A stretch of 64,000 nt of DNA from the NCBI GenBank assembly GCA_030268105.1, contig BSDZ01000103.1, forward strand, positions 2,484,501-2,548,500. Reading direction: 5' to 3'. Below are positions 43,701 through 55,100 of the stretch, in pieces. The notes below the pieces were generated by a model. That model had not been told where the DNA came from, searched no databases, and saw nothing but the letters and a program-made list of their open reading frames with translations. The stretch comes from Volvox africanus (lineage: Eukaryota; Chlorophyta; Chlorophyceae; Chlamydomonadales; Volvocaceae). The first letter of the stretch is position 1. Each line of letters starts with the position of its first letter. The position numbers were made by a program, and so were the translations under genes.

Positions 43701-44873
43701 AAGTCCCCATCATGCGACACCGATTGCAGGCCCTGGAGCTGTATCCCCACAACCCGCAGCTTCTTGCGTTGCGGCTGCAGTTGGGCCGCCTGGCGGGTGG
43801 CGGTGCACAGTGCCGCCTGCGTCGCGACCTGGCCGCCATGGCGGTGGCGCTTCGGAGGAGAGCGGAGGGCTCCCTGGAGGCTCTGGCTCTGGCGGAGGCG
43901 GATGGGGCGGACACGGTGACGGGTACGGGAGGAGGGGCACCAGCAGGTGCGTGCACGGAGAGCAAAGGCGCGTGTACGTTCCGTACATGACTGTACAGTT
44001 GCCTCCATGGGTTTCGCTCATTTTGAGGCTGTCTGCCAACTGTACGATGTGTATGTGTGCGTGTGCATGTGTATGTGAATTTGTATCTGTATGTGTGATT
44101 GCTTTGAAATAGAATGGATACACAAATATTTTTGTGTGCACAACTCGAGTGTATTAGCGTATTCTGCATAAAACTTAAATTCTATACAAACTAATAAATT
44201 ACAAACACACGATTTATAAAATGAACTTATTTTCATATCATATCGTGATATACGTCTATGATGTGCGTCGCCGCATAATAAATGTGAATCTCTGCTGCAT
44301 GTCCCATCTTGTAAGGATACGGATTACGGAGGGCATATGTGGTATCGATGGGTTGTCTTCGCAGGCCTAAGCAACTCGGCTTTCGCGGCGGCGATTGCGG
44401 CTGTGGTGTGGTGGGCTCAGTTAGCGGTGGAGGCAGCCCAGTCCCACGCTGACCCACGGGTCAGTGGCCTGCTGGAGCGCGCCGCAGCGGCGCGGCACCT
44501 GGCAAGATGTGCGCCTGTTTGGCATGCTTACCTGGCGCATGAGGCGGACGCCGGTCGGGGCGTCCATGCCAAGCGCGTGTTTCTCCGTGCTCTTCGAGAG
44601 GTGCCTCTGGCTAAGGACGTGTGGATGCTCGGCCTGTCGTTGCTGGGGCAAGGCCCTCCTGGCACGGAGACTGGAGGCACGGGGACCGATGTGGCAGAAG
44701 GGGGTAGTGTGGGCGCGGGTGCGGGCACGAGCGCCGGCAATACTCAGGCTGCTGGCTTGTTGACGTCACGAGAAGTCTCGGATCTTATGGGTGTGGCGGC
44801 GGACAAGGGCGTACGATTGCATACAGATGTGTACGAAATGATGTTGCAGCATTTGGCCGACCAGGAGTTGTAA
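34791..44873 (+). CDS. NRDE2: NRDE2 homologue (nuclear RNAi-defective 2 family), 13 exons
   Basis: Exons: 34791-36269, 36717-36824, 37320-37414, 38107-38212, 38746-38982, 39408-39568, 39919-40216, 40394-40465, 41248-41856, 42089-42667, 43289-43603, 43730-43946, 44365-44873. They sum to 4785 bp, 1594 residues, and all phases agree. The protein begins MSLFP (human NRDE2 begins MALFP). Then come a Ser/Arg- and Lys-rich region, DLDNLVYECLYGSNVASYHR, a Gly run of about 20, RRTREFNTAVREAPQDVKLW and helical HAT-like repeats. A PRAGEEGAVGWAKW segment precedes an acidic insert, and the C-terminus ends YEMMLQHLADQEL. Known of the family: NRDE2 binds the helicase MTR4 in animals and fission yeast, controls exosome access and splicing, and in C. 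elegans acts in nuclear RNAi. The exon 5 acceptor (38746) is the least certain. An in-frame upstream ATG at 34713 is rejected because MSLFP matches the family N-terminus. Confidence 0.9.
37435..37560. repeat. GT-rich microsatellite in NRDE2 intron 3
   Basis: Interrupted (GT)n and GTATGTGT units in the intron 37415-38106. Confidence 0.85.
37923..37968. repeat. Interstitial telomere-type CCCTAAAA units
   Basis: AAAACCCTAAAA occurs three times in this stretch, complementary to TTTTAGGG, the telomere repeat of Chlamydomonas. It lies within NRDE2 intron 3. Confidence 0.6.
42833..42852. repeat. Interstitial TTTTAGGG/TTTAGGG repeat
   Basis: GGGTTTTAGGGTTTAGGGTT lies within NRDE2 intron 10. It is too short to be a chromosome end. 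Confidence 0.6.
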
Positions 44874-45521
44874 ACGGCGAGACTAACCTACAGCCACTGG
44901 CTACCGTACAGCTGGGGCGAGCATCGATTTTCATGGCGATAATAGGAACGGAGATGCAGCAAGAGACGCAGATAAGGATTGGCCGTCGTTTTCATGTTGC
45001 TGCCCGATGGGCGGGGATTGCAAGGATGGGTTTTGATGTAACCATTCACGAAACGCCTACCGCCGGAAGCCATCTCAGGATTGGAGATTGTTTACTCCAA
45101 AAAAATACTTTTATAGCTTAAATTTCTTTATGCCTCGGATGGCGTATGTTACGAATCTTCAACCAATAAATCGGGACTTCCCCTGGCAACTTCTGACCGC
45201 TTCTCATCCCTGCAGAAAATTTCAAACGGGATGAAGGAATGTTACCTACTGCCCAAAGGCCATCAGGGTTTCGTACCAGCTGCACTTTCATTCACCTGCA
45301 AATCATCCGTACACCCGACATCACCTTGAGAGGTATCGCAAAGTACATATCCCCTACATACTTCTGCACGTAAAATATATGAAGATTAGTGTATTTTGAT
45401 AAAGTTACAAGTTCCGTTGATTGTGCTAGCACCTTCCTCGTTCAGTCTGAGGCGAGATTCATGTCTTGTTTGAAAGTTTCCTGAAGCGTTATAGATTAAA
45501 CGCCTTCCAGCTTAAAACTCA
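44874..45521. promoter_or_regulatory. Intergenic region between NRDE2 and the DUF1421 gene
   Basis: 648 bp between same-strand genes hold the NRDE2 3' UTR and the promoter and 5' UTR of the downstream gene. No further gene is supported. TTATAGATTAAA near 45489-45500 is the closest TATA-like match, but it is only about 25-30 bp from the ATG. Confidence 0.4.
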
Positions 45522-48500
45522 ATGGCGGACGAGCTTTTTGGTGATCTCCTAGGGCCAAAGCCCGGGTCTTCTGTCACGAGCAAACCTCCTGCAATGGTGC
45601 CTGTAAGCTCCACGAAAGCTGTCATCGAGGGTCATATTAAGAACAGGCCGTTAAACGGGTTCGATGATGAGGGATCCAGCGCTGGAACACCGCTGGGGTT
45701 GGCGGAAGCTAGTAAAGCGACAGTGACTCTCACTGCGGAGGAGCTGTCCAATTTGGTAGACAAGGGCATCCAGTCTGCACTAGAAGCTACCTTCAACAAA
45801 TTTGTACGAAGCTTGCGCACAGTCCTGGAGGATATGACGCGACGCATCTCATCGCAAGAAGCAACCGTTTTGGAGCTGCGCGCTGCCATCGTCAACCTTG
45901 AAGATGTCGTCGAGTCTCAACCCGCCGATCTTCACGTGCGTTTCACAAACCTCGACATGGCAGTTAAGGAAGTGGAGCGCGGCGTGCAGGCGCTCCGAGA
46001 TCGCCAGGAGCTCCAGGAAGCACAGGAGATGCTTGCGCGGATGTCCTCGGAGTCAACGCGGGCATCGAAGGCGGCGCAAGCCACGACCGCTGTGAGCTCT
46101 GCCGCCGCGGCACCGTCTGCTGTGACATCAGCGCCCGTAGAGGCCACGCCATCAGCCCCGCCACCGTCAACGGCCTCAGCCCCAGCCCCACCCCCAGCCG
46201 CATCGCCGGCGCCTAGTGTATCCGCTGCCCCGGCAATAGCTCCAGCTCCAGCTGCCGCAATAGCTCAACCAGCCGCTCCGACACCGGCAGCGGCTGCACC
46301 AATTGCATTGCAAGCCGTGCCAGCCCTACCGGCGCCGCAGCAGGCGGCCTATGGCTTGCCGATGCATTCGGGCCATCCCCAGCAGGCGCAGGTCCCTCCC
46401 CACATGGCACCCATGTATCCGGTAATCGGCCCGATGGGGATGCCGGGGGCGCCGCCGCTGCCCATGCCGCCGCAGCCTGCACTGGAGCTGCCGCCGCAGC
46501 AGCAGCAACAACCGCAGCAGCCTGCACTCCCCGTTCCCCAGCAGTACCAGTATGCGCCGCCGCTGCAGGTAAAGGGGGGTTGTTCTTTGGTTCTGTCATT
46601 TCACAGCGGGCTCCAACTCCCAATGAATCAAAGCATCATGATGAATCTGTTTTTTGTGGAGACCAGCGCACAGTAAAATATGCATTGTAAACTTAGCCAG
46701 GTTCATAAAGGCATTTGCAGGCATCTGTGACTACGGAAAAATGTCCTTAGAATTTGAAGTTACTTCCGGCGTGTTGCCAGATAACCATCCTCTGTGTCCA
46801 TCTAAATGTTTACCACTTTGCCTCCGGGCATCATCATCATCATCGAGCTACCTTGCCAGCTTTATTTGCTGCGTCCAAGTGCACCGCTCACTGGACTGAA
46901 GAACTATCGTTGAAAAGCCCGCGTGCGCAAATTGCTTATTAATTGGCTATGTTAACGGCCTCAGCTTGCGTCATGTGGGTAGTAGGGCCCTGGTCGTAGG
47001 GCCCTTCAAGAAGGCTTTTAATTATCGTTACTGCAGCTGCTGCTGTGTTTTTAGCTACTGCTGCTCCTCTGGATCTTGTAACGCATCAGCTTTCCTGACA
47101 ATGTGTGGCATCATCTGTTGGTAGGAGTTCTTCCCCGCGCTTAATTCTTTACGATTTCCTCATCTTCATCGGTTAATTCTTTACGATTTTCTCATCGGCT
47201 TACGATCGGGTAATGCCCATTTGGGTCATGGAGTCTCTTGGCTTCTCAATCCCGAGGCACAACACCGACACGGTACTCATCCTGCCTCTTATGCCATGCG
47301 CGTGCTCGACCTCCCTCCCACCACACCACACTGCAGGTTGGTGGTATGCAGCCGTCCAGCAGCGTGCCGCCGCAGCCAGATGTTGGGCATTACGGTGCTG
47401 TCCCGCCGCCGCAGCAGCAACAGCAACAGCTGCCGCAGCCGCAACAGCAGCAGCAGCAGCAGCCGGCTCACCCGATGCATGCGCCGGCTGCGTATGCGTC
47501 TCCTTACGGACCCATGCCCGGGATGGACGCAGCTCGCCCACCCAGTGTGTCCATTCCCCATGGGATGCCGCCGCAGAACCCTTCACTTCCAGGTCCGGGC
47601 GGGCTCTTGCATGCGCTCTCGGTGACGTGGTGATGGCTGCTCTTCCATTCTGATTAGCTGTCGGTGCGGCTGGGGGGGACTCTGGGTCCCCGCGCGTACG
47701 TATTTCGGATTTTCGATCGCTTTTTGAGAATAGGAAACGGATGTAAACGGAACGCGGACCTGACTGTCTGGGTTTCTCCCACCATGTTCGGTACTGTTCC
47801 GTAAAGGACAACGCAGCACAGCGGGAGGGTAGGGCAGGAGGCTAGGTCAAGATTATAAAGTCAATAATTTTTATGGTTTGGTTATTTTGGTTTCTTGGTG
47901 CGGAGCAGCGTCCTTCCTTCAACTCGATTATTATTATTCTTTATTCTTTATTATAGGGGGGTACATCACCCGTGGCCACTAACCTGGCAGTCCCTACCTT
48001 CCCCGGTGTTTCGGGGCACCCTCATCCAGTCTTCCATGCCGACTTCTCCGAAATCAGTGGTTTTCCCAGGTTCAGCACCCACCACCAGCATCCAGCGGAA
48101 TCTGCCAAATCAACTAAGGCGTCAACTCCGCACCTGGTCAGCTCGCAGGTCACTTTAATTGGGGTCGTCACCGTCCATCGGCATGGGGGCACCCTGCCCT
48201 TAACTTTGGGTCTTTGGCCCGCTCTCGGTCGGGGTAGAACCTGGAACTCCAGGGGCTTATTAGTCGTGCCATAACAGTCGTGCCTGAACACATTATTATT
48301 ATGTATTATTATCATATTAATTTCGATTCTTGTTCGGTTTGCTGGCCCGGTACTGGTGGTCATGGAGCTCTCGCCTAGATAATACTGGCTGAGCTCAACT
48401 TAAGTCCCTTGAAGCATGCATGGCGGAATCGATGACGCTCTGATGTTGCTGCCCTCGCCCGCCCTTTCTGCAGGTGGACCCGGCGTGAGCGCGCCAGGTG

Positions 48501-49507
48501 TAGTGGACCTCCGCGGGGGCCCTCCACCGCCGCAGATGGTCAGCTATCCGCCGCCGAGCGGCATACCCGCCTATCCTCCGCCCTCTTCCGTCGGCGTCTC
48601 CGTGCCAAGCATGTATGCGCGGGGAAACGCGCCGCCGAGTTACCGAGGTACTGCGCGGAATGATTTGTTTGATTTGTCCCCACATTACGTGAGCTGCAAA
48701 GTTCTTACGATGAGTGCGCGAGATCATTGAATAGCTGAGTATTGGGTTGCAGGCCTGCTGTGGCATATGGGCTGTGGAGGCGCGTGACGAGTGCAGCTCT
48801 AACATGATGAAAAAGGGGAGGGGAGACTGCAGCTGAACGAGATCGCGGTGTCATTATTATTATTATTGTTGTTGTTGTTGTCATTGTTGTTATTATATTG
48901 TTATTGTTATTCATCAGGGCCATCAGAGATAAACTGATGAGATATCCTTCCGGGTGTCACTTCTGGGCCAAAGTACGCGTCAGAAACACCCAGGTTGTGA
49001 CTTCTCCGAAGAGGGGCTTCCTCATACAGAGATCCTCTCTGCAGCAATGTGCCGTTTTGCCGGGTACGGCATGATGTGTTTCAGCATATCGTTCCTTCGT
49101 CAGCTCAGGTCAGGTCAAGGTTGGGTTGTTCTGCATGTGTGTTCAGCACTCCCTCCGTACACTCCCTACTCCGTATACTCACCGATATAGAGGCAACCCT
49201 GTAACAATGTACTCTTCCATGCTTGTCGCCCTGTCTCTGACCGTCTTCTCCCGCGGCTTCTGCCTGTGCAGGCTCCGCGCCCTCGACCTCGGCCAGTGGC
49301 GCTGGTGGTGGCGTTAGTGGTGGCGCTGGCGGTGGTGGAACAGTCAGTCGCACGGTGCCGCTGGACAAGATCATTTCGGACATCACCCAGATGGGCTTCA
49401 GCCCGGCAGACGTACATGCGGCGGTGAACAACTTGCAGTCATCTGGCAAGGCACTCGACCTCAACACAATCATCGACAAACTAACGCGCGGCGGAACTGC
49501 TCTCTGA
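45522..49507 (+). CDS. DUF1421 protein related to plant FLOE1, 4 exons
   Basis: Exons: 45522-46568, 47337-47592, 48474-48647, 49272-49507. They sum to 1713 bp, 570 residues, in phase. Order of parts: N-terminal region of about 80 residues; a predicted coiled coil (about 85-180) with FTNLDMAVKEVERGVQALRD and RQELQEAQEMLARM; a long Ala/Pro then Gln/Pro/Tyr-rich low-complexity middle; a Gly/Ser linker; and a C-terminal UBA-like DUF1421 domain (about 515-565) with TVPLDKIISDITQMGFSPAD and ALDLNTIIDKLTRGG. The coiled coil, QP-rich prion-like middle and terminal DUF1421 match plant FLOE proteins. Arabidopsis FLOE1 forms hydration-dependent condensates in seeds and tunes germination. The algal role is unknown; condensate formation is inference from composition. 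Intron 2 carries a family I repeat. Confidence 0.85.
47958..48256 (+). repeat. Interspersed element family I, copy 3
   Basis: Same orientation as copy 1 and more diverged. It begins after a TTATTATT microsatellite with CACCCGTGGCCACTAACCTGG. It shares TTCTCCGAAATCAGTGG and the CACCCACCACCAGCATCCAG block, and extends through the end missing from copy 1 to a CCTGG-AACT-CCAGG hairpin. It lies in intron 2 of the DUF1421 gene. Confidence 0.78.
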
Positions 49508-52184
49508 GAGCTGCGTCACTTAGGTTTTCAAGTAGCTGCTGCCGATAGCCGTGCGCCCGAGTCCCGCGACGTGGTATCCTGGCGAGGTGGTGCTCTGGGA
49601 CATACATTCTGCATGCTGCTGACCTACCGCAAGTCGTGCGGCCGGGGGAGGCTGCATCTGTTTCTGGAACGGTCGTTCTTTTCGCGGCAAAGTGGGGTTT
49701 GTGGCAACCAGGCCAGTGTTGCAAAGTCGGTCTTAGTGGTGCGGTGGTGCAGTTACAAAGCGGCTGATGTTTTAAACTCTACGCATTGCCGGGTGCATGC
49801 CTCTCGCGGGGAGGGCCAGGAAAGGGCAGTGGACGTGCGGCAAGCAACGATGCGGTCGGGATATGAGGTGCCGCCGAGCACGCCATCCGCCGACCCCCGC
49901 GCAGCTGTCTCTGCACTTTGAGTTGGCGTTTTCCTGTGTGGCAGTGCGGCCGCCGGGTGCTGTGTACGCTGTGCTATCTTTTATAGCAGCGGTAGGAAGG
50001 TCTCCGGTTCTAACGTCTTGTCAGCGAACATGTTTCCACATTCAGTGAGGGGAGCTGGCGACCCAGTCGTGGACTGCCCAGCATGCCGGTTACGGTGTTG
50101 AAACGTCATGTCGCGACGTAAGTGGTACGTTCCTTTAATTACTTACTGAACCGTAACAAAAATTAATTCTTTCCTCCGCATGGGGGGGGCGGGAGTTGTT
50201 GGTAAGGCCCGCCTGGCGGATCGTTTGAGGGCCCCCTAGGTGATGGACGAACACCGAACTGCAGTTGCCATCGGTAGTTAGACGTGTTGTACGGCAAATA
50301 TGCCTTACAGATGGGTGTTTATAGGTAGGTACGGCGTGCAAATTGTATGTATGTTTTAGCCGTCAAAGCTTCAGGTGCTGCTTCCCCGAATGTATTGCTA
50401 ATTGCGATGAGATTATAATTAGGTTTGCTGGGGAACTGTTGCACGGCGGCTCCCGAAGCTTTAGAGATGGGGACGTGAACTCCCAAACTGAGATGTGAAG
50501 ATATGAAAAGAGAGCGTCATCATTCCCTGCAGCAGAAGCAGCGGCGGCGGTGTACGGAAGATTATTGCATGGTGGATTCTTCCCCCCCCTTCCCCCCTAG
50601 CGGCAGCCCTGCGATTCTCCGCTAAGGGAGTACGCGGCTAAGTCAGCTGAATTCACTTGGGTGTTGGGCCATGGCTGGTATAATATTCTCACACAGCGCA
50701 CGCAATCCACGATCGTAATCAAGCATCGTAGTGCGTATGGACAAATGGCACAACCGGTTGCCGCTGCGTGATGGAGCTGAACGCTTGGGGCGCCCCATCA
50801 CGCAGCGCCCCAAGCGCCGTACATGCCGTACAGTCGCATGTACGGCGCACCGTCGCCTTTTGGGAACTAGTCGAAGGCGAGTGGGAATCGATCTCCTAAT
50901 TAATAGATCCCGGCCAGAAAATTCCGGCCGGAAAGAAAAGGCAGCTGCTAGGGACCAGGTTTTAGAAAAGCCTTTGATTTGCACAGCGGTATCGTGGTGG
51001 ATGACGTGCATCATGTAGGGGGGGCCGGGTTCAATTGTATGAAGCGTTTCTTTCAGATGATGCACGACAGCCTTTCCTTCCGCCTACTGTGACATATCAG
51101 AGCCGCTTTGCATGGACTCTGGCACATCCTTTTTCCCCGTCATGTCCTATGCGTTTTCCCGAGCCCCTTTCAATCCCATCTTCCCTGATTGGCACGGTCC
51201 CGGTAACTTAGGACCTGTAACTGAGTGCCTCCGTGTCTATTACATAACTTACTCCGATTGGACATCCCTGTCACGACGAACACCAACTGTCCCCTTGGCA
51301 TGGCTTGAAGTACTCGTAAGGTGTTCAGTACCTCCCCCTTTTTAGCCTGTGCCGCTAACTTGTCGTACCGCAGACGCTGTAAGTATTTCTCGGATACATG
51401 CGCATGCATTTTCCGCCTGGGATTGCGCTGCCCGGATACCTTCAGTACAAATGCACAAATGCAGAGGATTTCATCTGGTGCTTTCAATTTGTGTGCAGCT
51501 TGTGACCTTGTATTCCTCATGCGGCACATCATTCCGCATGCTGCCATGATTGAACAGCATCGTGTGTGGCTGGATCAAATATACGATTTGTCATATACCT
51601 CCACCCGGCCCAGAATATTATGGGACGGCCATGCACGCCCCCTGCTCCCCCGAAGATGAAAGTAACGAGGATTAGCGCTAGGCCTAGCGGTTCGGCTTGA
51701 AAGTTACCACCATTTGATATAATATCGTTTGAAAACGCCTTCTTGTTGCTGTGCTTGACAAGAAACATTCGCGTTGCACTTTAATGATTTCCGCCGAAAC
51801 AATCCGTTGCTCGCTGTAGTGTAATCGGATAATTAGTACGTTGCATGGCGCTGGCGTAGCTAATTGGATGAAGAAAAATAATGATTAGTATTTTTCACCA
51901 TGAATAGATGGAAAGGGTCACAATCAGCGATTTAACCTGAGATGTAGGCGCTGGTACGACTCGTCTCATGTTCTGACTGCGAATACTACTGTATCACCCT
52001 GTTTCTCACATGTTTCTCATTAATCCGCGTGAACTTTACATATTATACATTGTCGTAAATAATCCTATGCTTTTAACTGAAACAGTTCCGCTCACTCACT
52101 TCATCATTTTTAGGGTATGCTAACTTCCGTAGGGCCCGAGTTGGGCAAAACCCTTGCTTGAAGCATTATTTAATTTAAAGAATC
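49508..52184. other. Intergenic region between the DUF1421 gene and the repeat-exon gene
   Basis: About 2.7 kb with no supportable gene. The first part should be the 3' UTR of the DUF1421 gene and the last part the promoter of the repeat-exon gene. It contains the overlapping inverted repeats at 50762-50848. Short open frames have no recognised features. Confidence 0.45.
50762..50848. repeat. Cluster of three overlapping inverted repeats
   Basis: Perfect arms: 50762-50774 with 50795-50807 (13 bp); 50782-50792 with 50806-50816 (11 bp); 50814-50825 with 50837-50848 (12 bp). The first two hairpins share sequence and cannot form together; the third overlaps the second by three bases. Function is unknown. 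Confidence 0.75.
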
Positions 52185-55100
52185 ATGGGGAGGGGCTCCC
52201 CTTTCGGAGTAGACTGGTTCCATGGGGACTGCGGCGCTCTGCTGTTCTCAAAAGCGGGCGAGGAGCTTGAGGATTGCAACCAGCTTGCCAGTGGAATGTT
52301 TTCGAGTAAGCTGTACCTCTTGAAGATTCAAAACGCAAACGTGGTTTGTCATGCATTCGACAATACCGGTACCACAATCCCTACAGACGTCAAGTCGCTG
52401 CGTGACTTCCTCGGGCATGTGGTGCCGAACGGAACGAAAAACATCCTTGAAAGTCTTGAGCGTAACGGGGCTTGGAGTGCCAAGTAAGGCAGTGTTTTAG
52501 CTCCACCTATTAAAGTTTTTCGAATTGATTTAACGCGTGGATAAAATAATTCTATCTCTTAATTGTTTTATTTTGGTACTGGGACTTTGCAGATTTCTTA
52601 AAGATGTGTTTCGACCCTCTTCATGCCTCAGGGACTGCGGTGGTTGTGGCGTCGGAGGATCTAGTCGTCACCTCTCTATCTGGAGGCTATCGAATCCAAT
52701 TGCTGACGATGAAGGAAGTTTATTGGTCCTTCTGAAGGGCTATGGCGGGAATGGCGAGGAGATATCGTCACAGGTATGAACCTGCTTAACGTATCCGTTT
52801 TCAAACGCAAGTTAATTGCACATCGACTCCGTAGCCTTGCATGATCAGTCTGAATCCTTATCGGGCCTACTTAACTTCACAGGTAGGAAAGGCTCCATGG
52901 GTCCAGATAGGGGCCGCCGAAGACCGGCTCCGGGAGCAGTTGCAAACCCTACAGCGCAAATTGCTCAACGTGGTGGCCGAAAACGAGGCCCTAAGCACAC
53001 GCCTCACGGGCCTGCGATCGGTCTGCTTGGAACTGAAAGAGCAGCTTACTTCCGAAGAGATAGCCATGGAACCCGGGATGCAGCAGCATATGCTGCACCT
53101 GTGCAACACTGCCGCTAGCTACTGTGAGGTTGAGCCCTGTGCGGCGGCACTCGGGCGCTCCGGAAACTTGGGCAAAATGCAAGACCTGGACGATGACCTG
53201 GCCCACTTTGGGATCCCGGAAGGAGTCCTGGGATCCAACTGCACGACCGGACTGTCCACGGCGGCGGCGGAAGTTGCCGTCGCTGCGGCAGCAGCGGCCG
53301 CAGCAACGGCCCGCTTTACCTTGTCTGAAGGTGTGGAGCAGGCGGCGGCAACAACATCAGGAAATCCGGCCTCTGCTGCTATGGAAGCTTCGGTTATCAA
53401 GGCACTGGGGACCGATGTCGTGGCTGCCATGTCCTCCGAGCGTGACTACGCATCACTGATGCAGTCCTTTACCATGCTTATGGCATCTTACGATGACCTC
53501 TTGCAGCAGCAAGACATGACAGCGGGGTCAACACTCTTAGCGCATATGGCAACTGCTAACGGTAATACGGCTTCCACTACTGGTGCCCGGCGAAGCCGCC
53601 AACATGTGTCCAGCTTCCAGCCGAACGGGCAATCTGTCAGCGTGGCGCAGCTGGAGGTCTTGCCCGGTATCGTGTCGCAGTGCATCGACGACCTGGTGGG
53701 CACGTCCGCTCTGAGCGCTGATTACATGGCGGATAGCAGTATCTGTGACGAAATGAGCGATATGCGGCCAACCGATGTGGAGTTGGAGCGGCTGGCGGCA
53801 CACGCACGCGCTCTAAAGGCCAGCTTTGATGTTATGCAGATGCAGCGGGACCAGGCCCTTAGTCGGGGTGCGGCGCAGAAGGCTCAGTTTGATAAGTCAC
53901 TGGAGGCTGCAAAACAGGAAGCTGTGCAAGCTGTGGTGAGTACCGCCTGTCATAACCTGCGTGCTGCCTATTATTATATACAGATAGGGGTTAGGTGCAG
54001 ATATTTGTATAGGCAGACGCGGTTTTGTCGAAGTTCATGGGAAAGAGAAGGGATGCGCGGGCTGGTAAAGTTAGCTTCGTTATTGCCGTGCTTCTCCTTA
54101 GTTGCTGCAGCTAGCATGAGTTGCTGCTTATGAGTTGTGGAGATGACGCCCACCCAGATCTCCATGAATGCTGCCACGCACGTAAGCTGGAATGAAGGTA
54201 AGAATCTGTGGCCAGCTTGGAGTTATCATGCAACGCGCCTTGCCATGAACGGTTACAGAGGGCCCGTCTGTACTTATTGCAGGAGTCGGCCACTGCTGCC
54301 AAGGCCCAGTTCGACAAGTTCGTGCTGGATAAGCTGGAGGAGAAGGCCGCCTTTGACTTAGTCCTGGAAAAGACTGTGGCCGATGCCGCTGCACAGAAGG
54401 CAATGGCGGACAAAGCGCTGGTGGACTTTGGGGAGTTGCAGGTTGGTCCGTCATGCATGCTTTTGTGGAATGTGCGTCGGGATATAGGCAACTTCACCTA
54501 AGTCGTCGAAAGACATCTTTCGTCGCCTCTAAATAAAGCGGCAACGACGGGGCATGCCTATTATGCTTGGGAACGAGCACGCTAGGCCAATAGGAAACTA
54601 ATGAATTCCTTGCTTCTCTACTTACTCTAGAGTGCTACTCCACTCGATTGCAGGAGTCGGCCACTGCTGCTAAGGCCCAGTTCGACAAGTTCGTGCTGGA
54701 CAAGACGGAGGAGAAGGCCGCCTACGATCTGGTGTTAGAGAAGACACTGGCAGACGCAGCTGCCACAAAGGTAACTGCCGATAAAGCGCTGACAGACTTC
54801 GGGTAGTTGCAGGTGCCTTATGATATTGATGTATATATATATATATGAATTTTAAGTGTTATTGTACCTGTTGCACACAAGCCCTATATATGCACACACA
54901 TATATATGTATACATATAAAGAGCTTGTGTGCAACATATATATGCAATATGTATATGTATATGTCTCTGTATACATATATATATATACATATATATATGT
55001 ATATATATATTTATATATATACGTCCAGGATTTCCGTCCTGGTATATATAGATGGCATGTGCAGAAATGTAACCATCATCATCGAGAAAAGGCACAATTG

